This document shows, piece after piece, positions 15,427-24,193 of a DNA stretch of 64,000 nt. The notes under the pieces are model-generated. The model was not told where the DNA came from, made no database searches, and saw nothing but the letters and a program-made list of their open reading frames with translations. Origin of the DNA: JAWCNN01 sp038848005 (GTDB taxonomy: Archaea; Thermoproteota; Bathyarchaeia; Bathyarchaeales; Bathycorpusculaceae); NCBI GenBank assembly GCA_038848005.1, contig JAWCNZ010000002.1:62001-126000 (forward strand), written 5' to 3'. Numbering within the stretch: the first letter of the stretch is position 1; each line of letters starts with the position of its first letter. A program made the translations under genes and the position numbers.

Positions 15427-15996
15427 TTAACCGAATTCTTTTATGATTTCGTCTACCATCATTATTTTTGCATTGTAAACATATTCCATGTATTTTAACG
15501 CTTGTTCGTGGTCTTTTTTTGTGAGGGCTTCCACGCCGTCTTTGGCTATTATTATTTTGTATCCTCGGAAGAAGGCGTCGGCGGCTGTATGCCTAACGCA
15601 TATGTGCGTGTGCAAACCGCCTAAAACAAGTGTTTTTGCGCCTTCGCCTTTGTAGAGGCTTCTTAAAAGCGGTTCTAAACCCGTCTCGTAAAAGCAGCTG
15701 TAAGTTCTTTTTTCAACAATGTAATCCTTTTCCGTGGGCTTTAATTCTGGGATTACTTCTGCGCCTTTTGTGCCTTTTATTGCGTGTTTACCCCATTTTT
15801 CAACAATTTCAAAATCTTCCGGAAGGTGGGCGTCGTTGCAGTATATAACTGGTATATCGTGTTTTCGAGCTGTTTCAACAAGTCTTTTCAAGTTGGGGAT
15901 TATACGCTTAGCTCTTTCACATTTCAAATCTCCCGTAACGAAATCGTTAAGCATATCAATTATTATAACCGCTGTTTTCGTTAACATGCCCAACAC
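15427..15996 (-). CDS. cysteine hydrolase, isochorismatase/nicotinamidase family
   Basis: The 189-residue protein has the family triad: Asp in IIDMLNDFV, Lys in EKRTYSCFYET and Cys in THICVRHTA. The mobile VLGGLHTH loop is also typical. Nicotinamidase (nicotinamide to nicotinate, NAD salvage) is a frequent role in archaea, but the metal-binding pattern of true PncA is not complete, so another amide substrate is possible. ATG at 15996 or 15987 may be the start. The vapC stop is two bases upstream. Confidence 0.82.
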   Translation of the reverse strand: MLGMLTKTAVIIIDMLNDFVTGDLKCERAKRIIPNLKRLVETARKHDIPVIYCNDAHLPEDFEIVEKWGKHAIKGTKGAEVIPELKPTEKDYIVEKRTYSCFYETGLEPLLRSLYKGEGAKTLVLGGLHTHICVRHTAADAFFRGYKIIIAKDGVEALTKKDHEQALKYMEYVYNAKIMMVDEIIKEFG

Positions 15997-15998
15997 TT

Positions 15999-16400
15999 TT
16001 AACCTATGTAAACAACTTCGCTGAATCCCTTAAAATGCTTATCTCCCGTAACTATTTTAGCCCCGAGAATTCTTCCCGTAGCCAATACAATTCCATCTGT
16101 TAAGCTGGGTTTCTCAAGTTTATCCATTTTCGCTTTCTCAAAAAGTTCAAGGTATGCCTTCGCCGCCGCCACGCTTAATTCTACGTCAATCTGCATTATT
16201 GAGGTTTTTGTGGCAATAAAACTAAGCCTTTTGGCGACATCCTCTTCCGCCACGCCTTCACGCAAATATTTTCTTGCAATTTCAGCCAAAACAACGGATG
16301 GAGTAACCACTTCTTCATTGTCAATGTATTTCTTTACAATCTTTCCGTAGTCGCTGCCTAAAAAGTATTCAATCCAAGCGTAACTGTCAAAAACTATCAA
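15999..16400 (-). CDS. vapC: VapC-like PIN-domain toxin
   Basis: The 133-residue PIN domain has its acidic residues in FDSYAW, VLAEIAR, SLTDGIVLA and TGDKHF, the Mg2+-binding set of an RNase. VapC toxins usually cut tRNA or rRNA when freed from their antitoxin. The GTG/ATGA-type four-base overlap with the upstream antitoxin gene shows a coupled operon. Confidence 0.88.
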   Translation of the reverse strand: MIVFDSYAWIEYFLGSDYGKIVKKYIDNEEVVTPSVVLAEIARKYLREGVAEEDVAKRLSFIATKTSIMQIDVELSVAAAKAYLELFEKAKMDKLEKPSLTDGIVLATGRILGAKIVTGDKHFKGFSEVVYIG

Positions 16401-16597
16401 ACCCTGTCTTCCAGCCTGTCCTTCTCCGTAAACCTTGAAATTCGTCTCTTGTCTATGCCAAACATATCGTTTGGCACGCCAGTTTTCTCTTCAAGTAACC
16501 GCTCGATGACTTCATCGTAACTTTTCAAGCCCATACGTTTTTTTAAAATCTCTAGCAACTTCAGATTACGTCGTTTTACTTGTATGGTTGTTGACAT
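16397..16597 (-). CDS. vapB: VapB-like ribbon-helix-helix antitoxin
   Basis: The 66-residue protein has an N-terminal ribbon-helix-helix (TTIQVKRRNLKLLEILKKRM with the SYDEVIERLL helix) and a basic, disordered C-terminus that would wrap the toxin. Such antitoxins repress their own operon; a palindrome overlapping the TATA box lies 12 bases upstream. Confidence 0.85.
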   Translation of the reverse strand: MSTTIQVKRRNLKLLEILKKRMGLKSYDEVIERLLEEKTGVPNDMFGIDKRRISRFTEKDRLEDRV

Positions 16598-16608
16598 GAC
16601 TTATCAAG

Positions 16609-16642
16609 AGTAAATTATAAGTTATAGCTTATAAGTTTTACT
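16609..16642 (-). promoter_or_regulatory. vapBC promoter with overlapping inverted repeat (operator)
   Basis: The half-sites AGTAAA-TTATAAG and CTTATAA-GT-TTTACT face each other around TTATAG. The TTATAAG arms double as TATA box, so a ribbon-helix-helix dimer bound here would block transcription factor B/TBP. This is the expected arrangement for VapB autoregulation. Confidence 0.6.
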
Positions 16643-16689
16643 CCAAAAACTTCCCAAAATAATCAGCAATGAAAACACAAGCTAACTCG

Positions 16690-17760
16690 TCACTCAACTT
16701 CTAAAGTGTAGGGCGCAACCGTTAATTTTTCAGCTTCGTCCTTCCGCACTAGAACCGTGTCCTCTATGCGTATGCCTCCAAAACCAGCAATGTATATGCC
16801 CGGCTCGATTGTTATCACGTTTCCCACGGCTAGTCTGTCTTTGCTTTCTGGGCTTAGTGTTGGCGGTTCATGAACTTCTAAGCCTACGCCATGCCCTAAA
16901 CCATGAACAAAATTTTCGCCATAACCCGCCTTCTCTATAAGGGTTCTTGCTGTTTTGTCTATTTCCTCCGCTTTAGCGTTGGGCTTTACGGCTTTGAAGG
17001 CTTTGGCTTGTGCTTCTTTAACGATTTCATAAAGTTTCCTCTGTTTTTCTGATGGTTTTCCAGCAATTATGGTTCGTGTCATGTCGGAACGGTAAAACTT
17101 GTATGTAGCGCCGACGTCGACAACAACCAATTCGCCGTTTTGAATTTCCTTTTCCGTACAGCCACCATGTGGAAAAGCTGAGCGCACGCCAGACGCCACT
17201 ATTGTGTTGAAGGCTGTTCCCCAAGAGCCGCTTTTCCGCATTGCATGTTCAATTTCGCCGGCAACCTCACATTCCCTCACGTTTGGACGTATCACTTCAT
17301 AGGCGACCTTCATGCCTTCGCTTGTTAATTCTGCGGCTTTCCGTATAAGCTCAATTTCCGTTTCGTCCTTTACTTTGCGCAGTTCCCAAATAAGCCCCTC
17401 TTGAAATTTCATTTTTGTTTCGCCCCGCAGTTCCTTGGCGAGTTTACGGTAACCTTCAACGTTTAGAGTGTCAACAGCCAACCTTTCCATTTTAAAGGTT
17501 TTAATTTGTCCCGCAATTTTCGCCATCAAATTTTCTCTGTTCTTAACCAATTCAACCTCAAAACCTTTAGTTTCAGCCTTCGCCTGCTCATAATTTACGT
17601 TGTAGACGTAGGCTTTGCCTTCACCAAATTTCGGTATTAACAGACATGCCAGTCCGGGACAGCCTGAAAAATAAAGCGTATTAGTCGAGTTTGTAATTAA
17701 GAATCCGTCGAATCCCTTTTTGTCGAAGGCTAAACGCCTTAAGGCGTCCACCCTATCCAT
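16690..17760 (-). CDS. pepQ: M24-family Xaa-Pro dipeptidase/aminopeptidase
   Basis: The 356-residue protein has a creatinase-like N-domain (about 1-125) and a pita-bread catalytic domain. The five metal ligands are visible: Asp in VVDVGATY, Asp in YRSDMTRT, His in HGLGHGVGL, Glu in TIEPGIYI and Glu in RIEDTVLV. It cleaves peptide bonds next to proline in the cytoplasm. The ATG at 17760 follows an AAAGGTG ribosome site; a TTG at 17781 is less likely. Confidence 0.92.
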   Translation of the reverse strand: MDRVDALRRLAFDKKGFDGFLITNSTNTLYFSGCPGLACLLIPKFGEGKAYVYNVNYEQAKAETKGFEVELVKNRENLMAKIAGQIKTFKMERLAVDTLNVEGYRKLAKELRGETKMKFQEGLIWELRKVKDETEIELIRKAAELTSEGMKVAYEVIRPNVRECEVAGEIEHAMRKSGSWGTAFNTIVASGVRSAFPHGGCTEKEIQNGELVVVDVGATYKFYRSDMTRTIIAGKPSEKQRKLYEIVKEAQAKAFKAVKPNAKAEEIDKTARTLIEKAGYGENFVHGLGHGVGLEVHEPPTLSPESKDRLAVGNVITIEPGIYIAGFGGIRIEDTVLVRKDEAEKLTVAPYTLEVE

Positions 17761-17816
17761 TTTTTCACCTTTTAGAAGCAACCGTAAAAGGTTGCTGCTT
17801 AAAATGTTTTAGGGGG

Positions 17817-18122
17817 CTAGCCGCCGCTGACTATTGGAAGTAGGACTATGCGGTCGCCGTTTTTAAGTTTTGTTTTGACGCCGTTCAACTGGTTGAGCAA
17901 ATAACCGTTCACGGTGATTATGTAGTTTGGTTTCACGTCGGCGCTGCCGCTTTGATAAATGGCTTTTTTAAATGGTTCTCCATACCTTTTTGAAAGAACC
18001 GCCAGCAAATCAGCAACTGACGCTTCATCACCGATTTCCACTTCTTCTATGCGTTCGCTGCCAATAAGGTTTCGTACATGCCCCAAATATTCAACTTTAA
18101 CCTTCACAGTACACCCCAACAT
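17817..18122 (-). CDS. MoaD/ThiS-like ubiquitin-fold sulfur carrier
   Basis: The 101-residue beta-grasp protein ends in the diagnostic Gly-Gly (IVSGG) that is adenylated and thiocarboxylated. The NGDRIVLLPIVSGG end is typical of MoaD-type proteins. It could feed sulfur to tungstopterin synthesis, which the aldehyde oxidoreductase at 21.1 kb requires, or act as a protein modifier (SAMP). The gene is alone, 56 bases upstream of the M24 peptidase. Confidence 0.8.
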   Translation of the reverse strand: MLGCTVKVKVEYLGHVRNLIGSERIEEVEIGDEASVADLLAVLSKRYGEPFKKAIYQSGSADVKPNYIITVNGYLLNQLNGVKTKLKNGDRIVLLPIVSGG

Positions 18123-18150
18123 TATTTAGGAGATTACGCCGATATATCCA

Positions 18151-19281
18151 TTAATCTTTCAAGGCAATGTAGGATGGTATGTAAAAAGCCGTGTAGGTTA
18201 AGGCTGCCAACAGAAACGGAGCGGCGAAACCCCACGCTGCGATGAGAAAGCCTGACAAAGCCAAACTTATGGTTTCGCCCATATGCAAGCCAAACATTAA
18301 CAAGCCAATATCTATTCCATAAGATTCCTTATTACAAATTTTTGATAAAATACTTTCTTGCCCAATGCTGGACATTCCCTCAATAAACCCAAAAGCAACA
18401 ATTAAAGTGCCGGCTTCGGTTGGACCTAAAAAGCCTAAAACCAAAAACACAAGAGAGTAGAGAGCGCCCTGCACAAGCAAGATTTGCTTGGCATTGGCAG
18501 TTTTAGAAAGAAAGTACGAAGAAAAACCTGCAAATAGAATTCGCGCTCCGATGAGCACTCCAATCACTTCGTCGATAAATCCCTTATCTTTCAAAAAGTT
18601 GGTTATGACGTAGCCTCCGATGAAACCGTAGGATAAACCCATCATGGAAAACGCAAAAAGAAAAATTTTAAAAGTTTTTGTTTTCTTTCTGAAATCCAAA
18701 AACTGCAAGGCTTTTTCCATGCTGAACTGCTTTTTCTCCCTGCTGGAAATTAACGCCGCCGCCAAAACGGTTGCTATTCCAAACACTGCACAGAAAAGCA
18801 TTGTTCCTTCGAAGAGAACCCAAGCTATTAGGAAGCCAGCCGCGGCGCTTCCAAGCGCAGAGCTAACGTAAACAACCGTTCTTAAATGGACGAGGGCTTT
18901 CCAGTTGCCTCCTTCCCTTTCCAAAATAAAAGCCCTGTTAACAGCCCATATTGTGCCTTCTTTTGTGCCTTCAGCTGCTTTGCCGAACAAAAATTCCATG
19001 GGCGTGTGCGCAAAATGGTAAATCATGCTTGAAATAAAGCCTAAAACGCCGTTTAAGGCGAAAAAGATTTTTCTGCCGAAAAAGTCTGAGATTGTGGCGA
19101 AAACCATCCGTCCAAACTGCATGATTAGGGGCATAACCGCAAAAACAAGTCCCATAACAACAATGTCAACGGCTCTTGCCTTCATCATTAAAGGTATGGC
19201 AACTCCAAAAACTCCGCTAACAAAGGAATGGAAAAACTGAATGGCAAGCGCAACCCTAGTCTGATTCAAACACACGCCCAA
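18151..19281 (-). CDS. major facilitator superfamily transporter
   Basis: The 376-residue protein has about 11-12 membrane helices and the MFS loop motif in the form DFFGRKIFFALNG after helix 2. The substrate cannot be inferred. The start is a weak TTG at 19281 (GTG at 19275 and TTG at 19269 are alternatives), overlapping the end of the broken surface-protein gene by up to 26 bases, so the two may share a transcript. Confidence 0.78.
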   Translation of the reverse strand: MGVCLNQTRVALAIQFFHSFVSGVFGVAIPLMMKARAVDIVVMGLVFAVMPLIMQFGRMVFATISDFFGRKIFFALNGVLGFISSMIYHFAHTPMEFLFGKAAEGTKEGTIWAVNRAFILEREGGNWKALVHLRTVVYVSSALGSAAAGFLIAWVLFEGTMLFCAVFGIATVLAAALISSREKKQFSMEKALQFLDFRKKTKTFKIFLFAFSMMGLSYGFIGGYVITNFLKDKGFIDEVIGVLIGARILFAGFSSYFLSKTANAKQILLVQGALYSLVFLVLGFLGPTEAGTLIVAFGFIEGMSSIGQESILSKICNKESYGIDIGLLMFGLHMGETISLALSGFLIAAWGFAAPFLLAALTYTAFYIPSYIALKD

Positions 19282-20945
19282 AACCCTTACTAAACCTAAA
19301 ACGCATACTTAAAGCCGTTTCTCCTAAAGCATTTGAAGGTTTTCGTTTTCTTAACTTAAGTAATACTAGTATCGCTATTGCTATCATTGCAATGTCCACG
19401 GCAATAATCCATATGGGAAAGCCTTCGGTTGAAAGCACCATCACCTCCACCGTGTCGGTTGCTATGCTGCCTGCGCTGTCTTTTACCGTTAATGTTACGT
19501 TGTATGTTCCTGGACTTGTGTATGTGTTGTTTACTGTTACGCCTATGCCTGTTGTTCCATCTCCGAAATCCCATTCATAGCTGACTATTCCAAAATTGTC
19601 TGTGGATGCGCTGGCATTGAAAGTCACGGTTTCACCAACTTTTACTGTTTGGTTGCTACCAGCGTTGGCTGACGGAACTGTTTTGTCAATTTTTATTGTC
19701 TTGGTTTTTGTTGTTCCAATATTATTCGCTCCATCTATAGACCTATAGTAAACGGTGGTTGCTCCTTCATTGGTGACTGTAAAGGGTGTCATGTAGGTTG
19801 TCCATGTGATATTGTTAAAAGTATATTCCATTTCATTTACTTCGCTGTTCATTGCAAAAAGAGTCACTGTAACGTCCGACGTAAACCACCCGTTATCTCC
19901 TAAAACACCACTCAAACTAATTGCGATCGCAAGAGGAACAGTGTCCATAAGCGGATATCTGTCTTGATTATCAGCATTAATGACGTAGGGTGTGTCGCCT
20001 ATGCCGTCACTCCCAAGCTGATCTTGATTAGGACCAATCTTCTCGTCTGCGCCTGTGTAGTCGCTCCAGTAGTTTCCGCCAAAAGGATAACCGTTATCCC
20101 AAACGTCATCGTATACATCCCAAAAAATGGAGATATGCCCTTCGTTATTGATGAAATTATTGTGGTAAAAAGTGTTGTTGGAGGAATACTCAAGCCAGAT
20201 TCCGCAAAAGTTGTTCTTTATATTATTCCTAAAGACAGTGTTAAAGTTAGAATAATCACCTAAATAGATGCCCCTCCAATGGCTTGCTATGTAATTTCCT
20301 GAAATAGTATTGTTAGAACTTTTATAGAGATCGATACCGCTTCGGTTGTTTATTATATTATTTCTAGATACTGTGTTGTTAAAACCACCATAAAAAAGAT
20401 TCCATAACCGCTCCAAACAAGAGGTGAGATATACTCACCTTTGTTGTTTATTATGTTATTTTCAGAAATTATGTTATATGAAGAAAAGTATGAGTAAATG
20501 CCAAAAGAATTATTCTCTATTCTACTTCTGTGAATAATGTTGTTAGAAGAACCACCCAAATAAACACCATAATAAAATGTTTTAACTGAGATATTTTTGA
20601 TTGTTACGTTGTCTCTATTTGGAAGGTAAATCCCTTTAGAAGACCATACACCAATTCCTTGAATTGTGTAGTCTGCACCATCAATCACAATATTATCTCG
20701 TTCAACAACTATTGCGCTGTTTTCTGATGGACATTTCCAATAATGTTGTTTGTTAACGTGTAAGTGATATTGTCAACTGTTGAAATAGGTGCGTCTGACG
20801 GTTCAACGTTTCCGTTAGCACGTATATAAATAGTTTGAGTCCAAGTATAGTCAGACTTAACTGGTTGAACGTTAAACGCCAACAATAATGCTAGTAAGCA
20901 TGTTACAAGTAAAGTGAGCATTGTCCCAAATACATTTTTCCACAT
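19256..20945 (-). pseudogene. NosD-like beta-helix and PKD-domain surface protein, two frameshifts
   Basis: Three consecutive reading frames form one protein: a signal peptide with IYIRANGNVEPSDAPIS (20945 to about 20730), the first beta-helix turns (to about 20395), and more SNNTISGNYI-type turns. A PKD domain (VSYEWDFGDGTTG) and a C-terminal membrane anchor with basic tail complete it. Frame breaks fall at 20729-20731 (one G short, minus-strand CCC to CC) and in the A6 run at 20392-20397 (one base short). Restoring one base at each site joins the frames exactly. Such proteins are exported and may bind polysaccharide or S-layer components. This may be a pseudogene, phase variation or a base-calling error. 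Confidence 0.75.
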
Positions 20946-21124
20946 CAAACCTAAATTTTCCTCCCAACTTTAGATAATTTGGTCATAAAATAAAGCTTTA
21001 TGAAAATTTTGCATTGCCCTTTTCCAGTAAATCTCAAGTTCTATTGAAAAGTTTGTTGAGACACCATTAAATTAATATAACATGCTTTACAAGTATTACT
21101 CTATTAGGTTTGGAGGAAACATGT

Positions 21125-22984
21125 TTGTACGGGTATGCTGGCAGAATTCTTCACGTGAACTTAACAACTGGAAAGGCGCATACTGAACCTTTAAACGAGG
21201 ATTATGCCAAAAAATACATTGGTGGAATAGGTTTAGGCATGCGTTTGTGGCTTGACAATTCAAAAGCTGGGGTAGACCCATACAGTCCAGAAAACCCGCT
21301 TGTTTTGGCTACTGGACCAGTTTCTGGCACGGTTTGGCCGACGGGTGGAAACGGACATGCTTTTGTTTCGAAGTCTCCGCAAAGTTACGGTGTCGGCGAG
21401 TCTAAGTCGCATGGCTCTTTTGGAACAGAATTGAAAAGGGCTGGTTATGACGCTGTAATTTTTAAGGGTAAAGCTGAAAAGCCTGTTTACGTTTGGATTG
21501 ATGATGATTCTGTTCAGCTTTTAAACGCTTCGCATTTGATGGGTAAATCGCCAGCTGAAACCGAAGATGCCATAAAGGAGGAGTTAGGCGATTATTACAT
21601 TCGTGTTGCGGCTATTGGCTTGGCTGGAGAAAAACTGGTTAGAATAGCGTGTATAATCAACGAGAAAACTAGGGCGGCTGGGCGTACGGGCATGGGCGCT
21701 GTTATGGGTTCAAAAAACCTTAAGGCGATTGCTGTGCGTGGTTCACGTGACATTACAGTGGCTAAACCAGCCGAGTTCATGGAATTCGTCAAGGAGTTCC
21801 ACGAAAGAATGAAGGGCCCGGCCACGCAGAAGTATAGGACTTTGGGCACGCCTGAAAACGTTTTGGTTCACAACGCCTTGCAGTGTATGCCAACGAGAAA
21901 TTACAATAACGCATCGTTTGAAGGAGCGGAAAAAGTAAGCGGAGAAGCCCTAAACGAAAGATTCGTCGCAAAAGTTATCGGTTGCAGCTCATGTGCCATG
22001 CGATGTGAACACATCTGCGTTGTTCCAGAAGGCCCCTACAAAGGCACAGTGACGAGAATGGAGTATGAACCGCTGTGGGCTTTAGGTCCATACTGTGGAG
22101 TGGACCGTTTAGACGCAATTATAAAAGCGATGGACTTGTGCAACTATTATGGAATAGACTCTATAAGCGCTGGCGTAATCGTCGGTTTTGCCATGGACTG
22201 CTATGAAAATGGAATATTAACTGCGCAGGACTTTGGTGGGATGGAAGCCAAATTTGGCAATCACGAAGCGTTGGTTGGGCTTATAGAAAAAATTGGTAAG
22301 CGTGAGGGGATAGGCGATATACTGGCGGAAGGCGTTAAAATTGCCGGAGAAAAAATCGGCAGGGGCGCGGAAAAACTTGCACAGCACATTAAAGGCGTGG
22401 AGGTTACGGGCTACGACCTTAGATGCCTAAAAACGGCGGCTTTAGGCTTTGCTGTTTCATTCCGCGGAGCAGACCACAACAGGCATGGAGCTTATGCTTT
22501 CGACGTTAAGGGAAAAGTTAACAGGCTTGTAGCCGAGAAAGGCAGAGGAAAAATTGTTAAGGACATGGAAGACATTTACACCGTCATCGACTCGCTTATT
22601 ATTTGCAAATTCTCAAGGGGAACATACTATAAGGAAGCTGAAGACTTGGCTAAGCTTTACAGTTTGGTGACTGGTTTCGAAACGGCACCCGAAGAGATTA
22701 GGCGAAGCGGCGAAAGAATAAACAACCTTGCCAGAATCTTCAATGTAAGAGAAGGCTTAAGCAGAAAAGACGACACGCTTCCATACAAGGTTATGCATCA
22801 TCCAATTCCAGACGAAGGCCCATCCAAAGGCGCTTATGTAAGCCAAGAAGAATTGGACTTGCTCTTAGACGATTATTACGCGGTTCGCGGATGGACGAGG
22901 GAGGGCATACCAACAATTGAGAAGCTTAAGGAGTTGGGCATGGAAGACCTAATTCCAATAGTTGAAGATAAAATTGGAAGGTGA
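21125..22984 (+). CDS. aor: tungsten-dependent aldehyde:ferredoxin oxidoreductase
   Basis: The 619-residue protein has the AOR N-domain start YGYAGRILHVNLTTG, tungstopterin contacts around TGPVSGTVWPTGG and the AGRTGMGAVMGSKNLKAI loop. The [4Fe-4S] cysteines are in CSSCAMRCEHIC with a fourth Cys later. AORs oxidise aldehydes to acids and reduce ferredoxin in the cytoplasm. The best start is TTG at 21125, eight bases after GGAGG (21112-21116). An ATG at 21121 is out of frame, and TTG at 21110 would place the ribosome site inside the gene. The adjacent ferredoxin gene is its likely electron partner. The aldehyde substrate is unknown. Confidence 0.92.
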   Translation: MYGYAGRILHVNLTTGKAHTEPLNEDYAKKYIGGIGLGMRLWLDNSKAGVDPYSPENPLVLATGPVSGTVWPTGGNGHAFVSKSPQSYGVGESKSHGSFGTELKRAGYDAVIFKGKAEKPVYVWIDDDSVQLLNASHLMGKSPAETEDAIKEELGDYYIRVAAIGLAGEKLVRIACIINEKTRAAGRTGMGAVMGSKNLKAIAVRGSRDITVAKPAEFMEFVKEFHERMKGPATQKYRTLGTPENVLVHNALQCMPTRNYNNASFEGAEKVSGEALNERFVAKVIGCSSCAMRCEHICVVPEGPYKGTVTRMEYEPLWALGPYCGVDRLDAIIKAMDLCNYYGIDSISAGVIVGFAMDCYENGILTAQDFGGMEAKFGNHEALVGLIEKIGKREGIGDILAEGVKIAGEKIGRGAEKLAQHIKGVEVTGYDLRCLKTAALGFAVSFRGADHNRHGAYAFDVKGKVNRLVAEKGRGKIVKDMEDIYTVIDSLIICKFSRGTYYKEAEDLAKLYSLVTGFETAPEEIRRSGERINNLARIFNVREGLSRKDDTLPYKVMHHPIPDEGPSKGAYVSQEELDLLLDDYYAVRGWTREGIPTIEKLKELGMEDLIPIVEDKIGR

Positions 22985-22998
22985 TGGAGGCATAAGCC

Positions 22999-23496
22999 AT
23001 GGTGAAACTTCGTGAGAGAAAATTTGTTTCAGCCGACCCAGACAAATGCGTAGGCTGTCAGGTGTGCGAATACATTTGCTCTTGGGAAAAGGAAAAAGCG
23101 TTTAACCCGTTAAAGGCTAGAATAAGGGTTGTAAGGTTAAATCCGCTGGTGAACGTTTCAATTTCATGTAGGCTATGCGAAAATCCGCCGTGTGTTGCCG
23201 CTTGTCCAAGAGACGCCCTAACACAGTCCGAAGAAACTGGAGTAATAATGGTTGACGAGGATAAATGCAACGGCTGCGGATGGTGCATAGAAGCATGCGA
23301 CTACGGCGCAATAATGATTCATCCAGACAAAAAAGTGGTTTTCGTCTGCGACTTATGCAAGGATAAAGGCGAACCCCAATGCGTCAAATGGTGTCCAGAA
23401 GAAGCCCTAGACCTAGTAACAGCCGACATCCTAGCGCAGAAAGCCCGCATAGCAGCCACCAAAAAGCTTTTCCAAGAAGCCATGAAAACCAAATAA
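22999..23496 (+). CDS. polyferredoxin, AOR-associated electron-transfer subunit
   Basis: The 165-residue protein has four [4Fe-4S] motifs of the DMSO-reductase subunit B type: CVGCQVCEYIC, CRLCENPPCVAACP, CNGCGWCIEACD and CDLCKDKGEPQCVKWCP. It begins 14 bases after the AOR stop with a GGAGG ribosome site, so the two are one operon. It probably carries electrons from AOR to a partner; the partner is not identified. Confidence 0.9.
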   Translation: MVKLRERKFVSADPDKCVGCQVCEYICSWEKEKAFNPLKARIRVVRLNPLVNVSISCRLCENPPCVAACPRDALTQSEETGVIMVDEDKCNGCGWCIEACDYGAIMIHPDKKVVFVCDLCKDKGEPQCVKWCPEEALDLVTADILAQKARIAATKKLFQEAMKTK

Positions 23497-23512
23497 CAAA
23501 ACCTAAAATTTC

Positions 23513-23552
23513 AAATGTTGTTGTTACAGAAAATTCCACCCCAACAACATTT
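23513..23552. repeat. inverted-repeat element, perfect copy at 23.5 kb
   Basis: Arms AAATGTTGTTG (23513-23523) and CAACAACATTT (23542-23552) are exactly complementary, flank 18 bases and are followed by AAGCC. It fills the 70-base gap between the convergent ferredoxin and MBL genes, so it could serve as a two-way terminator. The same arms and spacing occur near 1.2 and 12.9 kb. Confidence 0.65.
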
Positions 23553-23566
23553 AAGCCAAACCACAC

Positions 23567-24178
23567 TCAGCCTTGCATAAACTCTATAAATTCTTCAAGC
23601 GTCCGCCTCTTCAAAACGTAGTTCGTTCTTTTTTCCATGCCTATTGTTGAATGTGACTGTGCGCCATAATCGTGTCCAGGATAAACCTCTACGTAATCGT
23701 CGAGTTTCATGAGTTTGTTGAATAGGCTGTGGTACATCTCCCTTGGGTTTCCGCCTGGCAAGTCTGTTCTGCCGCATTCGCCCACGAAAAGCGTATCGCC
23801 CGTAAGCAACTTTTCGCCGTTTACGAGTAGGCAAATACTGTCTGGAGTGTGCCCAGGTGTGTGAATAACTTTTATTTGGATTTTGCCCACTGTTAGGGTG
23901 TCGCCGTCTTCCACGCCTATGTCCTTGCTTATCCATGATGATTTGTGGGCAACTATTTTTGCATTAAAAGCGTATTTGAGGTTTTCATTGCTTGCGGTGT
24001 GGTCGCCGTGACCGTGCGTATTAAAAATGTATTTTAGGCTGAGTTTATTTTCCCTTAAAATTTGTGTTAGAACATCTGCGTTGAAGCTTGGGTCGACAAC
24101 GGCGGCTTCTCTTGTGGTTTCATCTGCAATTATATAAGAGAAATTGTCGCCATACCGCCTTATCTGTCTAAAAAACAT
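23567..24178 (-). CDS. metallo-beta-lactamase-fold hydrolase (glyoxalase II / persulfide dioxygenase-like)
   Basis: The 203-residue protein has the metal motif THGHGDHTA, HTPGHTPDS and GDTLFVGECGRTDLPGG, plus a final PGHDYG. The GECGRTDLPGG stretch resembles the ETHE1 branch, but oxygen-dependent persulfide oxidation is unlikely in an anaerobe. A thioester or other small-molecule hydrolase is more probable (inference). Confidence 0.82.
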   Translation of the reverse strand: MFFRQIRRYGDNFSYIIADETTREAAVVDPSFNADVLTQILRENKLSLKYIFNTHGHGDHTASNENLKYAFNAKIVAHKSSWISKDIGVEDGDTLTVGKIQIKVIHTPGHTPDSICLLVNGEKLLTGDTLFVGECGRTDLPGGNPREMYHSLFNKLMKLDDYVEVYPGHDYGAQSHSTIGMEKRTNYVLKRRTLEEFIEFMQG

Positions 24179-24193
24179 AGGCGTTTTCCCCTT

